Shown piece after piece: positions 1 to 12,082 of a DNA stretch of 64,000 bases (position 1 is its first letter; each line of letters starts with the position of its first letter). This DNA is from Cervus elaphus (lineage: Eukaryota; Chordata; Mammalia; Artiodactyla; Cervidae). The DNA lies in NCBI RefSeq assembly GCF_910594005.1, contig NC_057823.1:95652015-95716014 (forward strand), given 5' to 3'. A model generated the notes under the pieces. That model worked only from the letters and a program-made list of their open reading frames with translations. It did no database searches and had not been told where the DNA came from. The position numbers were made by a program, and so were the translations under genes.

Positions 1-280
1 GAGCTGCCCTGGCCTGTCTGACTTGGGGAAGCTCCCACGGGTGCTGACTCATGGGGGTGATTGGAGGAGTAGAAACCTCTACTTCCTGTCATGGTGCCCA
101 CAGAGCTCCTCTCCAGGCAGTGGTTTCGGTCCTAGCTGGGTGTTAGTTTCACCTGGGGAAGTTCAGGGATGTACATCTGTGCCCAGCATCACCACTGGAT
201 AAACTAAATCTGAATCCCCGGATTCTAGCTTAAGCGTTTCCAAAAGTGCTTGGGTGCTTGAGACCTGCACTGAAAGATGA

Positions 281-1308
281 GTTGTTGTTCAGTCGCTAAG
301 TCTTGTCTGACTCTTTTCGACACTATGGACTGCCACCCACCAGGCTTCCCAGTCCTTCACCATCTCCCTGAGTTTGTTCAAGCCCATGTCCATTGAGTCA
401 TTGATGCCATCCAACTGTCTCATCCTCTGTTGCCCACTTCTTCTCCTGCGCTGTCTTTCCCAGCATCAGGGTCTTTTCCAATGAGTTGGCCAAAGTACTG
501 GAGCTTCAGCTTTAGCATCAACCCTTTCCAATGAATATTCAGGGTTGGTTTCCTCTAGGACTGACTGGTTTGATTTCCTTGCTGTCCAAGGGACTCTCAA
601 GAGTCTTCTCCAGCACCACAGTTTGAAGGCATCTATTCTTCAGTGCTCAGCCTTTTTAATGGTCCAACTCTCACACCGTACATGACTACTGGAAAAACTG
701 TTGCTTTGACTATACAGACCTTTGTCAGAAAAGTAATGTCTCTGCTTTTTAATATGCTGTCTAGGTTGGTTATAGCTTTTCTTTCAAGGAGCAAGTGTCT
801 TTTAATTTCATGACTGCACTCACCATCTGCAGTGATTTTGGAGCCCAAAAAAATAAAATCTGTCACTGTTACCATTGTTTCCCCATCTATTTGCCGTGAA
901 GTGATGGGACCAGATGCCAGAATTTTAGTTTTTTGAATGTTGAATTTTAAGCCAACTTTTTCACTCTCCTCTTTCACCTTCATCAAGAGGCTCTTTAGTT
1001 CTTCACTTTCTGCCATTAGTGCTGTCATCTGCATATCTGAGGTTATTGGTATTTCTCCCTGCAATCTTGATTTCAGCTTCTGATTCATCCAGCGTGGTAT
1101 TTCACATGATATACTCTGCAAATAAGTTAAATAAGCAGGGTGACCATATACAGCCTTGATCTACTCCTTTCCCAAATGTGAACCAGTCAATTGCTCCATG
1201 TCCAGCTTCTTTTCCTGCATGCATGTTTCTCGGAGGGCAGATGAGATGGTCTGGTATTCCCATCACTTCGATATGCTGTCTAGGTTTGTCATAGCTTTTC
1301 TTCCGTTG
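281..1308 (-). mobile_element. BovB (RTE) LINE, 3' part, antisense
   Basis: Runs from the 3' end (GTTGTTCAGTCGCTAAG) into the reverse transcriptase region. The minus strand retains a 162-codon open stretch (633-1121) with the BovB C-terminal signature KVGLKFNIQKTKI and KSRDIT. The last ~40 bases (from about 1268) repeat the sequence found near 755-790, so the upstream end is rearranged. Confidence 0.93.
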
Positions 1309-1574
1309 AGCAACCCATAGCTAAATGAAGGCTTTCAGATCCTTCGGGAGCACGCCCACCCCACCCTCCCCAGCAAGCCTTTGTCTCCGTCTGCAGCAGT
1401 GGTGCAGGGAGGGAGCTGAGGGGGGTGCACCAGGCTCCAGAGGGCCTTGGGGTTACCTTTCATTACTTCTTGATTTTGCCGCAGCTCTCAATGGACATAC
1501 AAACATTGATCTCCATCAGCATTCCCCAAACTGCAGAAGGAAAATCTTCCAGCTGTTTTCACATAATCTTTATT

Positions 1575-1975
1575 ATTTTCTTAAACAGTTTTATTTGGAT
1601 ATAATTCATAATTTGCCCTTTAAAACATACTATTCAGTATTTTTAATATTTTATTATTGAAAGTGAAAGTGAAAGTCGCTCAGTCATGTCCCACTCTTTG
1701 CGACCCCATGGGCTGTATAGCCCATGGGATTCTCCAGGCCAGAATACTGGAGTGCGTAGCCCTTCCCTTCTCCAGGGGATCTTCCCCACCCAGGGATCGA
1801 ACCCAGGTTTCCTGTGTTGCTGGCGGATTCTTTACCAGCTGAGTCACAAGGGAAGCCCCATTTTATTATTAACTCAGTATTATTATTTTATTAGTACTGA
1901 GTACAGAGTTGTCCAAGCATCACTTTAAGGTCATTTTACAATGTTTTGTCATCCCCTAAAAGAAACTCAGTTCCT
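1575..1975. mobile_element. Old L1M-type 3' end, split by a SINE
   Basis: CAGTTTTATTTGGATATAAT and the following bases resemble the A/T-rich L1M 3' end; after the SINE (1659-1860) the pattern resumes with AGAGTTGTCCAAGCATCACT and CCCCTAAAAGAAACTCAG. Confidence 0.65.
1659..1860 (-). mobile_element. Bov-tA SINE
   Basis: Flanked by the repeat TTTTATTATT (1649-1658, 1861-1870). Antisense tRNA-derived head at the right (GCTGAGTCACAAGGGAAGCC). Confidence 0.95.
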
Positions 1976-3342
1976 TTTTTTTGGTTTTAAATCTAACAGA
2001 GGCATTTCAGAAGCACACTAGCTTTTGATGCTTAGACTTGCAGAAGCTCAATTTTTGTCTGTCTTCCTTCTCTTTTAATATGTGTAGAAGTTTGAGCTTC
2101 ATCTCATCCTGTGACATATGCCCTTGTCTCTGGGTGTGTCAGGGTGTATCTGGGTAGCACTGGGAGGCGGCCCCAAATGCTGCAGAGTCAAAGCCTGGCG
2201 CTCCCGTGCGTCCTTAGCTGGGTGGGAGCACAGTGCCAAGCTTCATGGCTCCTTGCTCCTGTTGATTTCCTGACACATTTGTGAGATTGCTAGGGCAGAA
2301 AACTGTATGCATATTAATGCTGTCTTCTAGAATGAGGACAAAGGACAGCTATGCTTACCAAATATATAGCGATGCCAGGAGACAGGAAACAGTTTGGAAA
2401 ATTCTTTTTGAAGCAAGACCAAAAAGCCCTTTATCTGATATTTTATCTGCCTCTGAACGCCTGTCACTCTTGTTCTTTCATGTGTTTTCATCTTAGCTGC
2501 TGGCTTCCGGGTCCTTATCCTCCTAATGAAATGTCTCCTGCTTTAGGGCTGGCATCCTGCACTTCCTGTCTTTGCTCCTGTCCAGCTCCTAAAACATCCT
2601 AAAACAGGATGACACTTTGCTGTTGTGTGTCTGATTAATTTCATAAAAAAAAAAAAAAAAAAGAACAGTTTTAGAATAGGAAGGTTTTATCTGGGTTTTG
2701 TTGATTTTTTGCTTTGTTTTCCGTTTAGAGCATTGGATTAATACTTTCTTGATGGGCATCAAAATTTTCAGCTAGCTGTTAACTAGCCCAATCTCTGGCC
2801 TCCAGACTGTAACCCACACATGTAGCTGACATGTAGTGTGACTGAGGAGGACCTCACGTTTCACATCCTATTTCTTTATCAATAAAATGAGCTGTCAGTT
2901 GTGTCCCTAGAATTTTTTACTGAGATGGCAGTCAAGGAGACCACAGAGAGGAAATGCCCAGCGCTGGGCTCACAAAGGAGATGCTTACAACGTGTAAGTT
3001 TCTTTCCACTCTTATAGAAAAGTCCTTCCTGGATATTTCAGGTTTGTGGTTCAGTTCCTGACTCCTTCCCTTTTCCATGTTTCTCTCAGCTCATCCCAAC
3101 CCATCAACTACATGTAGTGATAATAGACAAAGATTTCTTTCTTCACTCTTTGAGACACTTGCTGCGGGTTCCTAAGCTGGATCACATCTGAATTGTATAA
3201 TGTCCAAACATTTATTTCACCAGTGGAATGGAAAGTATATGGAAAGTACACAGGTATTCCATGAATTTAGAAATCATGCCCTTTGAGTCTCTCTCCATGA
3301 AAAGACTTAACTGATTTTATATCATTAGTAAGCTACTGAATG

Positions 3343-3563
3343 GACTTCCCTGGTGGCTCAGACAGTAAAGAATCCGCCTGCAGTGTGGGAGACCTGGGTG
3401 CGATCCCTGGGTTAGAAAGATCCAGATCCCCTGGAGGAAGGCATGGCAACCCACTCCCGTATTCTCGCCTGGAGAACCCCATGGACAGAGGGGCCTGACG
3501 GGCTACGGTCCCTGGGCTCGCACAGAGTCGGATACGACTGAGTGATTAAGCACAGCCCAGCAC
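3343..3563 (+). mobile_element. Bov-tA SINE
   Basis: Target duplication AAGCTACTGAATG at 3330-3342 and 3564-3576. Standard head GACTTCCCTGGTGGCTCAG, with a small insertion near 3415. Confidence 0.95.
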
Positions 3564-3839
3564 AAGCTACTGAATGTTGAATAAGCTCCAAGAAATGCAA
3601 GGCAGCACTTCATTTATGAAGTTGTTATTTACTGGAAATTGAATGGCATTAGGTCATTCTTATTAATTCTCTTAGAGTTTTGTTAGAGTGAGGATGTATT
3701 GTAGTTACAGAAGGAAAAGTCCTCAATTTAAGGACATGCTTGATAAAATGTTTAGGAGTAGTCTCAGGATATCTACAATTTATGTTCAAATGCTGGTACA
3801 TATACAAATATATGTAGATTATGTATCTGTCCATTATAT

Positions 3840-3962
3840 GGTAACAATAGTTAATAGTTGTTGACTCTAAGTGGTGGGACTATGGATATTCATTGTATTT
3901 TTCTTTCAACTTTTCTATATGTTAGAAAATTTTTATAATAAAAAGCCAGGTTAAAAAAACTG
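3840..3962 (+). mobile_element. Old L1M-type 3' terminus
   Basis: GTGGTGGGACTATGGATATT followed by CTTTCAACTTTTCTATATGT and an A-rich end resembles L1M 3' tails. Short and diverged. Confidence 0.5.
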
Positions 3963-4195
3963 GAAAAATAATCCTTATAGTTCCTAAAAAATGTGATTTT
4001 CATTTATATTATTATACTTACTTTATTGAGAGCAAATGTTTCTTTTGAAGTTAAAAAACACCAATTCTTATAGTACATAATTTTTATAATATGTCATTGC
4101 AAGTCAACATTTAAAAAAAAGTATTTGCTTTTTTAAAACCTCATTTTGTAAAACTTATTTATAATAGACACTTTAAGCAAAAAAAAAGCATTTGC

Positions 4196-4240
4196 TATAT
4201 ACATATATATACACACACATACACACACACATATACATCT
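4196..4240. repeat. TA/CA microsatellite
   Basis: Mixed TATA and ACAC dinucleotide repeat. Confidence 0.85.
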
Positions 4241-4564
4241 ACATCTCCCTCTCAAACTATTATTTGGAAACTACGTAATTGTTAGGGATTTTGAGCATTT
4301 CAGTGGAAGCAAATAACTGATGATGTTGGTTAATCTGGGGGACTGCAATTTTGAAACAGCAGGGAATCAACTTCATAAACATTTTATAGTGAGATATCTA
4401 TCTACCTTTGTTTTAAAGAGAAAAGGCTGTCTGCATGTTTACCATAGGGTAAATCATAATATATGTTTGCCACCCGAGCGTGAAGCAAAGTGGGACCTTG
4501 CGGAGAGCATGGAGCCTTGCCCAAGACAAGAGCGAGTTGCCTGTCTGTATTCTCATTTCTAAAA

Positions 4565-4785
4565 TGGGACTTCACAGGTGGTGCGAGTGGCTAAGAACCC
4601 GCCTGCCAATGCAGAAGACTCAAGAGACGTGGGTTCAGTCCCTGGGTCAGGAAGATCCCCTGGAGGAGGAAATGGCAACCCACTCCAGTATTCTTGCCTG
4701 AAGAATCCCATGGCGAGAGGAGCCTGGTGGGCTACAGTCCATGGGGTCACAAAGAGTCGGACACTACTGAGCTAGTAAGCACATT
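4565..4785 (+). mobile_element. Bov-tA SINE
   Basis: Head GGACTTCACAGGTGGTGCGA, body CCACTCCAGTATTCTTGCCT, end GAGTCGGACACTACTGAG. Confidence 0.94.
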
Positions 4786-5139
4786 TCTTACGTGGAGTAA
4801 TCGTACTTCCTAAAAGTAAATGAGGCAGTATGTTCAGTGTGTTTAAACAGTGGATATTGTTGGTACTATATATTACCTACTGGTGATAAGAAATGAATGT
4901 GATGTCATGGTTCTAAATTTACCGGTTCTGAAAGGAGACAATTTGAATACATTTGTGTCATGTAGACCCATCCCTCTCAAATTCTGTCTCCAAACATTGA
5001 ATAATGCTTCCCTTTTGCTCACCAGTTATTCTTAAAACTTATCAATTGCCATCTAGCTCTGACATATATATGTAGGCTTTTAAATGGCTCTTGTTTTTTC
5101 AAGATTCATTAATTACTCAATACCTACTGCTCTCTAGTA

Positions 5140-5262
5140 TGGACAAACTCTTTTTTTTTTCTTTTACATACATCACATCTTCTTTATTCGTCATCTGTTG
5201 ATGGATACAGGTTGCTTCCGTGTCTTGGCAATTGTAAATAATGCTGTAAATGTAAACATGAG
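5140..5262 (-). mobile_element. L1 ORF2 fragment, antisense
   Basis: CACATCTTCTTTATTCGTCA followed by GGTTGCTTCCGTGTCTTGGC and ATTGTAAATAATGCTG is the usual L1 ORF2 3' segment. It stops at the SINE cluster that begins at 5264. Confidence 0.8.
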
Positions 5263-5263
5263 C

Positions 5264-5615
5264 ATTGTTGTTGTTGCTAGGCTGTGTTCAACTCTTTTGT
5301 GACCCCTTGGACTATAGCCCGCCATGCTCCTCTGTCTGTGCTTCCCTCATAGCTCAGTCGGTAAAGAATCTGCCTGCAATGCAGGAGACCCGGGTTCAAG
5401 TCCTGGGTCAGGAAGATCCCCTGGAGAAGGAAATGGCAACCTGCTCCAGTATTGCCTGGAGAATCCCATGGACAGAGGAGCCTGGTGGGCTATAGTCCAT
5501 GGGGTCGCATGAGCAGGACACAGCTTAGTGACTAAACCACCACCACCTCCTCTGTCCATGAAGTTTCCCAGGCAGGAATACTGGAGTGGGTTACCATTTC
5601 CTTCTCCAGGGGTGG
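5264..5615 (-). mobile_element. Bov-tA SINE, antisense, split by a second SINE
   Basis: Left part 5264-5336 and right part 5547-5615 form one truncated antisense SINE; the middle is a later sense insertion at 5337-5546. Confidence 0.88.
5337..5546 (+). mobile_element. Bov-tA SINE inserted into another SINE
   Basis: Bounded by the 10-base repeat CTCCTCTGTC (5327-5336, 5547-5556), which is itself SINE sequence. Confidence 0.9.
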
Positions 5616-5894
5616 ACAAGCTCTTGACTAGGTCATCTGGGTGAAACAAACCCTGTAGAGAGCTTCATTCACCAAGATACTGCTGTCTGCCTACTTTTCT
5701 GTGGGCAGAAATTCATGAGAGGTTTCTGTTTGGGGAAAAGTTTTCCATTTGTGAAAGTGATTTCTTTCTAGTTTTTATACAAAGAACTACCGAAAGATTT
5801 CACCCACATGTCTAATATTGCTTAGCCTTTTTATTTTACAAAAATATCTGTTGATATGATTTAAAGAAATATTATCTTGTTTCATTTATCATAG

Positions 5895-6105
5895 TATGTG
5901 CAGTGTAGTTACTAAGTCATGTCTGACTCTTGTGATCCCATGGAGTGTAGCCCACCAGGATCCTCTGTCCATGGGATTTTCCAAGCAAGAATACTGGAGT
6001 GGGTTGCCATTTCTTTCTCCAGGGGATCTTTCCAACCCAGGGATCAAACCCAGGTCTCCGGCATTGCAGGCAGATTCTTTACAGACTGAGCCATGGGGGA
6101 AGCTC
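5895..6105 (-). mobile_element. Bov-tA SINE
   Basis: Target duplication TTATCATAG at 5886-5894 and 6106-6114. Confidence 0.93.
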
Positions 6106-6596
6106 TTATCATAGCATAGAGACAATAGATTTACAGTCAGAAAACCAGCTTTGCAAGCTTTTCTCATTTACTAGGTGTATGTCTTTGTGAAAAGCACATC
6201 ACATGACTTTTATTCTTAATTATTTTAATCCATGAAATCATGTGAGTGTCTTTTATTGTATCAGATAAAAATGTATATGAAAGTGCCTTGTAAGTAATAA
6301 AAAATGGTAAACATTATTATTATGTTATTATTGTCATTCTTTTTCATTTGAATAACTTAAGTGACCTGCATATCCAGGTTTGATTCCACTGTATGGAACA
6401 TGATGGGGTTTTATGTTTCAATTTAACTAAAGGTTATTGGGCTAAGACCCAATAGTGAGCTTTTCATTTTCTTATATTTAGGTTCCTTTTCCCACTTTCT
6501 TGCATATCCCACTTGTACAAGAAATAAAGCAATTCTTTGTCCCTAATTTTCAGAAACATAAAATATTTTCATTTCTCAAAAAAAATTCAAGAATGC

Positions 6597-6785
6597 GAAC
6601 TCCCCTGTTGGTCCAGTGGTTGGGAGTCTGCCTTCCAGTGCGGGGGGTGGGAGTTTGATCCCTGATGGGGGAACTAAGATCCCATGTGCAACTAAGCCCC
6701 ACCCCAGCAACTAGAGAGGCCACACACCTCACCTGAGACCCAATGCCACCAAAAATAAATAAAATAAATATTTTTTTGAAAAATT
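6597..6785 (+). mobile_element. CHR-type tRNA-derived SINE
   Basis: CCCCTGTTGGTCCAGTGGTT, then TTTGATCCCTGATGGGGGAA and an AATAAA-rich tail: an older cetartiodactyl SINE family than Bov-tA. Confidence 0.8.
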
Positions 6786-6877
6786 CAATAATCTGCATGG
6801 CTTCTTTTATCTTATCAAACCAAATAAACTACTTGTAAACTACTTGAAGCTTTTATATACCACATAAAAATACTTCC

Positions 6878-7068
6878 TTGCCAATGCAGGAGATATCAGA
6901 GAAAGATGTGAATTTGCTCCCTGGGTTGGGAAGATCCCCTGGAGGAGGGCATGGCAACCCACTCTAGTGTACTTGCCTGAAGAATTCCATGAACAGAGGA
7001 GCCTGGTGGGCTGCAGTCCATGGGGTTGCAAAGAGTCAGACAGGACTGAAGCAACGTGACATGCATGC
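6878..7068 (+). mobile_element. Bov-tA SINE, 5'-truncated
   Basis: Target duplication AAAAATACTTCC at 6866-6877 and 7069-7080. The tRNA head is missing. Confidence 0.94.
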
Positions 7069-7647
7069 AAAAATACTTCCATTCATCACCAGTGTCCTCG
7101 TGAGAAAAACAATTCTGATTCAGGACATAATGAAATTCTAAAGCCACAGGTAATGAGCGGTGCAGGTATGGTCTTCCCAATGCACGCTTTATCTTTCTGT
7201 GTTGGTAAATAGACAGACAGAACTCCAGAGAATTTCCTCCCTTGAGTTCATGCTGAACTGAGGCTTAAGTAATGGCTTTGGCTCAACATGGTCCTCAGAC
7301 ATCTCATCTCCATGAGGAACCAGATGTCGCCTATGCTGGCAATTTGGGCTTTGAAATTCCAGGAGGCATTTTGTAGGAGACAAGATGCCGCCTTGGCACC
7401 ACCATCAGATCTATGTCTGGTTAATTAGAGACTTACTTTCTGCATCCCAAATAAGTGTCTGTAGCTTCCCTTTATTTTTGAAGGTCACCTATGTCAATGG
7501 AGAATTATTAACAGGTCTCAGGAGGAAGATTAAAGGTGTCCTTGTTTTTATAGTCTGTATATTTAGCCCTTTGGGATTAAAGTCACTATTATATTATCTT
7601 GTATCACCTCCCTCTATTAAACGTTATCTCTTTTAATATTTTTACAG

Positions 7648-7710
7648 CATGTCAGTGGAAAAACCAGTGGATCGTCTTCCAAGTCAGGAGAAAAGAAAGG
7701 ATCAGATGAG
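7648..7710 (+). CDS. CAST: Calpastatin coding exon (XL region, first visible exon)
   Basis: A 63-base exon of 21 codons in phase 0, preceded by a T-rich tract and TTTACAG and followed by the donor GTAATT. The peptide starts HVSGKTSG and ends GEKKGSDE. From memory this matches the second coding exon of mammalian CAST (human counterpart starts HVSEKTSE and ends GEKKGSDE). Calpastatin is the specific cytosolic inhibitor of calpain 1 and 2; this exon belongs to the N-terminal XL extension, which has no inhibitory repeat and is linked in the literature to localisation and protein kinase A phosphorylation. The peptide is rich in Ser, Lys and Gly and looks disordered. The exon carrying the most upstream start must lie before the window. 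Because the length is a multiple of three, skipping it would keep frame. In published bovine naming I believe this is exon 1y; the label is recalled, not checked. Confidence 0.95.
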
Positions 7711-7983
7711 GTAATTTCTACAATACTGAATTTTCATTTTCTCTTGTTTTTAAATTGTGAATTCTATCATGAAATAAATAATGAGGTCGCCAATATCTCC
7801 TACAAGAATGTTGGCAAATTTAGTTTTAACTAAGAGCTGCTTCAATGCTGCAAGTGGAAATCATTAAAAATAAATAAAGTGTTCCTCAGAGAGGAACTAT
7901 TTCCTCTAGAAATAGTTTTCATTTAGACATAGAACTCAGTTATTTAGGGTGTTGTCTTTATAGGAATTGGTGAATCTTAATTG

Positions 7984-8007
7984 TTTTTTTTTTTTTTTTT
8001 TTTTTTT
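7984..8007. repeat. Poly-T tract
   Basis: Twenty-four T in a row, about 270 bases after the exon at 7648; no SINE body is attached on either side. Confidence 0.9.
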
Positions 8008-8952
8008 GGTAAGCGAAAACATACAGAAGGGAAACCAAATGCTATTGTTGAAAAGGAAATCTTTTTTTGTGAGAGTCATCGTGAAAGGAGAACAGTGATA
8101 ACCTAGATGAAACCAGTCATTCAGGTTCATAAACAAAAGGGAGAGAAAAGGACTATTTTTATTTGGTTCCATCCTGTGGAAATACTAGTGAAAGCAAGCC
8201 TCACTTTGAGATGGGTTGTCTTTGAGTCCGTGAATTTCTCCTTTCACTGAACGATATCCCATTATGTTTAGTATCAGCATCGTCTGGTCTCCATGGAAGG
8301 GTCGTGTGAAAGTGCTAGCCTCTGAGAGGGTCCTAGGCTTGCTTCCTTTTGCTGCTTTTTACATTTGAAATCTCAATGGAATATTCATCTTCATTCAGTA
8401 GAAATAATTATCATCATTCACCCCAGTTTGTAAAAGAGCCAGGTCCTGAAAGATACCTGGAAATTTAAAAAGCATAAAGTAACCATTTTATTTTTCTCTC
8501 TTATTAACATGCTTCCAGAAATTAGCTTCTCTTTCTGCTTATTTTCTGCTGTTTTGAAATATTCCATATATTTCAGTATATTCAGTATGATGGAAGCCAT
8601 TATGACTAGAACTTACTATGAATTCTACACTAAGGTTTAGTCCTCAGCTGTCTACTATTGCTTCCATTACCAACACCCAAGTCAGTATAATTTAGATTAT
8701 TTCTTACCATGCAAATCTGCAGTGAACATTTTTGTATCCATGGAAGGAAGATTTCTTTACAAAGTAAAAATAAACTTTTATTAAGGTTTTACCCTGGTTC
8801 TAGGTTAAATTATTTAAACTTTTTTTCCACGGGAACAAACCAACTTTTACTAGCACAGAGATCTATGTACATAGTATCACTCAGTTCCCCTATCAATACT
8901 ACTCTTTAAATATATTCCCAGATAAGTTATCTATCAAATAGGTTTCCTGTTG

Positions 8953-8980
8953 AATAAAGAGACAACTTTGTCTCTTTATT
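8953..8980. repeat. Perfect 12-bp hairpin, 4-base loop
   Basis: AATAAAGAGACA at 8953-8964 pairs with TGTCTCTTTATT at 8969-8980. Confidence 0.85.
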
Positions 8981-9999
8981 GTCCAGATCAGGAAATAATG
9001 TTTTTAGATGTTATTCTTTATGCTAATATTAATCAAGTTTAAAATATTTGCACAAGAAAGGAAATCTTCCAGTTCAATCAAGTGGATAGTGACCTAGTTC
9101 TAAGAATCCTAGTTCTTAGAGGATTATTCTCAACAATTACATTTTTATGTGGAAGCTTAAATATTATGTCTTGAATGTACAGCTATCATTAAGGCAACAG
9201 CTGCTCACCCAGTATTAGATCTCTTCTAATATCTGGACTATAAAATGCCTCATTTTCATTTTTATTAAGGGCTTGGGAAAATTGATAAGGAGTCCTGTTA
9301 TCAGTACAACTAGAGGAGAATTCGAAACTTCTGTGTCTGTGTGATGACTGTGCTTGCAGTTCTTTGAAACTGAAAGGCTGAGCTTCCATCTTAGGAGAAG
9401 AAAAATTTTTTTTCTTTTTATCAGCAGTTCAAGCAAGTCTGACTTTGTTTCATAACACGTCTGGGAAATTTAGATTCACAGCTCTTGCGTTTGTGCCAGA
9501 ACCTGGTCATCTGGGTCTGTTCTGCTCCACCCCAGCTGGCTGACAGAGAGGAGAGCCGGGCTTTGCCCTGCTCCCGTGACATAAATCACTGCAGAGATTC
9601 AGATAGCCTGAGACTGAAGACTGCTTACTATCTCGCCAAATTCTGCCCATATCTGTTTGATAGGGTGGACGGATGTGAGGGTGGAGTCATCTAGTGGTCT
9701 AGTTATAGTTCCAATATGGTCTGTCTCCAAGGAGTCTCTCATTCTTTATGTCATGGATGACATATTATGGCCCTGGAGGCAATTCAAGGAAATCGTCCAT
9801 TAGGCATTATCTTTACTCTATGTTCGTGATTATAAAACCACGTGCACTCTGGACTTGTCATCTGCCCTCCTACCACCACAGCCAGTTACTATCCTCTTCA
9901 ATTACTAGAGAAAGATTTCCTAAAACTGCTTCTTTCTCACAAATGCTTTCTTATCTACTGTTCTGTTGAACAAGAAGTAAGATTAAGAACCTTAGTTGC

Positions 10000-10038
10000 G
10001 GGGCAGGGGCGGGGGGGCGGGGAATGGGCGGGGGTTGG
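10000..10038. repeat. G-rich tract, possible G-quadruplex
   Basis: Five or more runs of three to seven G separated by one to four bases. Confidence 0.7.
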
Positions 10039-10969
10039 TTATCCATTTTCCAACTAGCATTTACCTCCAAAGGGTAAACAGCTTGTTGTCCCCAAGCATA
10101 TGCAAACATACTGGTTAAGCTTCCAAGGACTAACCCAGGCTTTTGAAACAAAGTCAGTTTGAAAATGTGCTTTCTCTGCTCAGGGGTCCTTCAGTGCCTT
10201 TCATTTGGAGGTGCAAGAAAAAGCGTACAGAAAAGGCTTCAGGAAGATTTAACCAGGAGTAAAAATGATTAGGATTAGACAAGAACCATTATAATATTGT
10301 TATAGGTAAAAATACCTGGGGATGAATGCAGCTGTGTGAATTTCAGAGTTCTTTCTCTCCTGCTACCATAAATGGTTTGTACTTATCTTGAATATGACCC
10401 CTATACACCCACTAAGTGATCCTAGGATGTCTGCAGTTATTTTAATAGACTCTTGCAACTAAAACATCATTTGTCATGTTGCATCTGCAATATAAATGCT
10501 TGAGGATGGAGTTGAGTAAGTTTCTTTGAAAATGTATGTTTTGTTGTTTGTGACAATCGTTAAGAACTTAAGTCCTTCTCAGGTGTAGCGGCACTGTAAG
10601 ACCAAAAGTTGAATGGACTAAAAAAGCCAAAGATAAAATGACTACAGAGTAGGAAAAAGAAAAATGAAAACATTTAGCAGCACCTTTAAATACAGTGGAA
10701 CAAAGTAGCCTTTCCAAACCTGCAATCAAATCTATTTAAAGTGTTTGACTGCCACATGTGACCACCCTGGAGGAGTGAGCATCTTAGCAGCATATTTCCA
10801 TGACGTCCTGAGGAATAGAATTTAAGACATGTGATGCACACGATCTCACAGAGCCTATTTTAAGGACTTCAGATTTAATAATGGATATATTTTTATGGGC
10901 AAAGAAAGGGAGATGTATAGAGTTGAAATTGTGCCCTAAAGATATTTGATAAATTCTCTTTACCATAAC

Positions 10970-11246
10970 GGAGAAGGCAATGGTAACCCACTCCAGTACT
11001 CTTGCCTGGAAAATCCCACAGACAGAGGAGCCTGGTGGGCTGCAGTCCATGGGGTCGCTAAGAGTCGGACTCAACTGAGCGACTTCACTTTCACTTTTCA
11101 CTTCCATGAATTGGAGAAGGAAATGGTGACGCACTCCAGTATTCTTGCCTGGAAAATCCCAGGGACGGGGGAGCCTGGTGGGCTGCCTGCCGTCTTTGGG
11201 GTCGCACAGAGTCGGACACGACTGAGTGACTTAGCAGCAGCAGCAG
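10970..11246 (+). mobile_element. Bov-A2 SINE (dimeric) with AGC-repeat tail
   Basis: Two related halves (from 10970 and from about 11114), an (AGC)n end, and the 12-base target duplication CTTTACCATAAC at 10958-10969 and 11247-11258. A recent bovid element. Confidence 0.95.
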
Positions 11247-11379
11247 CTTTACCATAACAGCTTTGGTGGTATTCTTCCCCTAAGTGTGTTTACCTCTCCT
11301 CCTTCTAAAGTCCATGAATTACCCCAACATTTTAAAATTTCTTTCTAACATACTCTTTGTCTTGATGAGATTAGTCTTT

Positions 11380-11728
11380 TTTAATCACGAAAGTAATACG
11401 TACTTGTGAAAAGCAAAAGTATTACCCAGTCTTACCACTTAAGTTATAACTGCTACCACAAAATTTTGTGTGTACTCTCAAATCGTGATAATATTATATG
11501 TTCATAGTTATTATATATACTGATTTTTGTAGCTTTATAATAATGATGTAGCTCTTATGTATCATTATTGAAACATATTGAAACATATTTCAATATGTTT
11601 CTTCTAAAGAAAATTTAGAAGGTATCAAAAATTTTATAGAAAAAAACACTGTCATCTAGAATTCCAGCCCCTAGAGAGATGGCCACTATTTCCATCTTTG
11701 AGTATCTTCCTTCATCTTTTTTCTATGT
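11380..11728. mobile_element. Probable old L1 3' relic
   Basis: AAAGTAATACGTACTTGTGAA and, further on, CCTAGAGAGATGGCCACTAT resemble diverged L1M 3' regions. Interrupted by an A/T palindrome at 11570-11601 and ended by a SINE. Confidence 0.4.
11570..11601. repeat. A/T-rich 13-bp hairpin
   Basis: GAAACATATTGAA pairs with TTCAATATGTTTC across six bases. Confidence 0.85.
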
Positions 11729-11939
11729 GTATTAGTGTTAGTCGCTTAGTCTTGTCCTACTCTTTGCGATCCCATGGACCACAGTCCACCAGGTTCCTCT
11801 GTCCATGGAATTCTCCAGGCAAGAATACCGGGATGGGTAACCATTCCCTTTCCCAGGGGATCTTCCCAACCCAGGGATCTAACCTGGGTCTCTTGTATTG
11901 CAGGCAGATTCTTTACCATCTGGGGCACCAGGGAAGCCA
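11729..11939 (-). mobile_element. Bov-tA SINE
   Basis: GTTAGTCGCTTAGTCTTGTC at the left, CACCAGGGAAGCC at the right. Confidence 0.93.
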
Positions 11940-12082
11940 TATTTTATGTTTAAGCTGAGATAACAAAGGAACATTCCTAGACTAAAAGGGCCTAGACTAA
12001 AGATGATAAACAAGGTGCTTTGTGATAGATAAATATTTTCCAGTTGAAGGGAGTCATCATTGTGTGTGGCTTTTAAATACAT

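Larger units (their letters stand above)
1..7647 (+). other. CAST: CAST intron (3' part), upstream of the first visible exon
   Basis: No coding exon recognised. Contents: BovB relic at 281-1308, L1M relic split by a SINE at 1575-1975, SINEs at 1659, 3343, 4565, 5264-5615, 5895, 6597 and 6878, and L1 scraps. The stretches 1-280, 1976-3330, 3970-4190, 5620-5885, 6115-6590 and 7081-7640 are AT-rich with nothing I can name. An A17 run lies at about 2645-2662. Confidence 0.85.

Noticed and set aside
3343..3420. tRNA-like sequence in Bov-tA heads (here and in other copies)
   Set aside because: SINE-derived and diverged; no intact tRNA gene.
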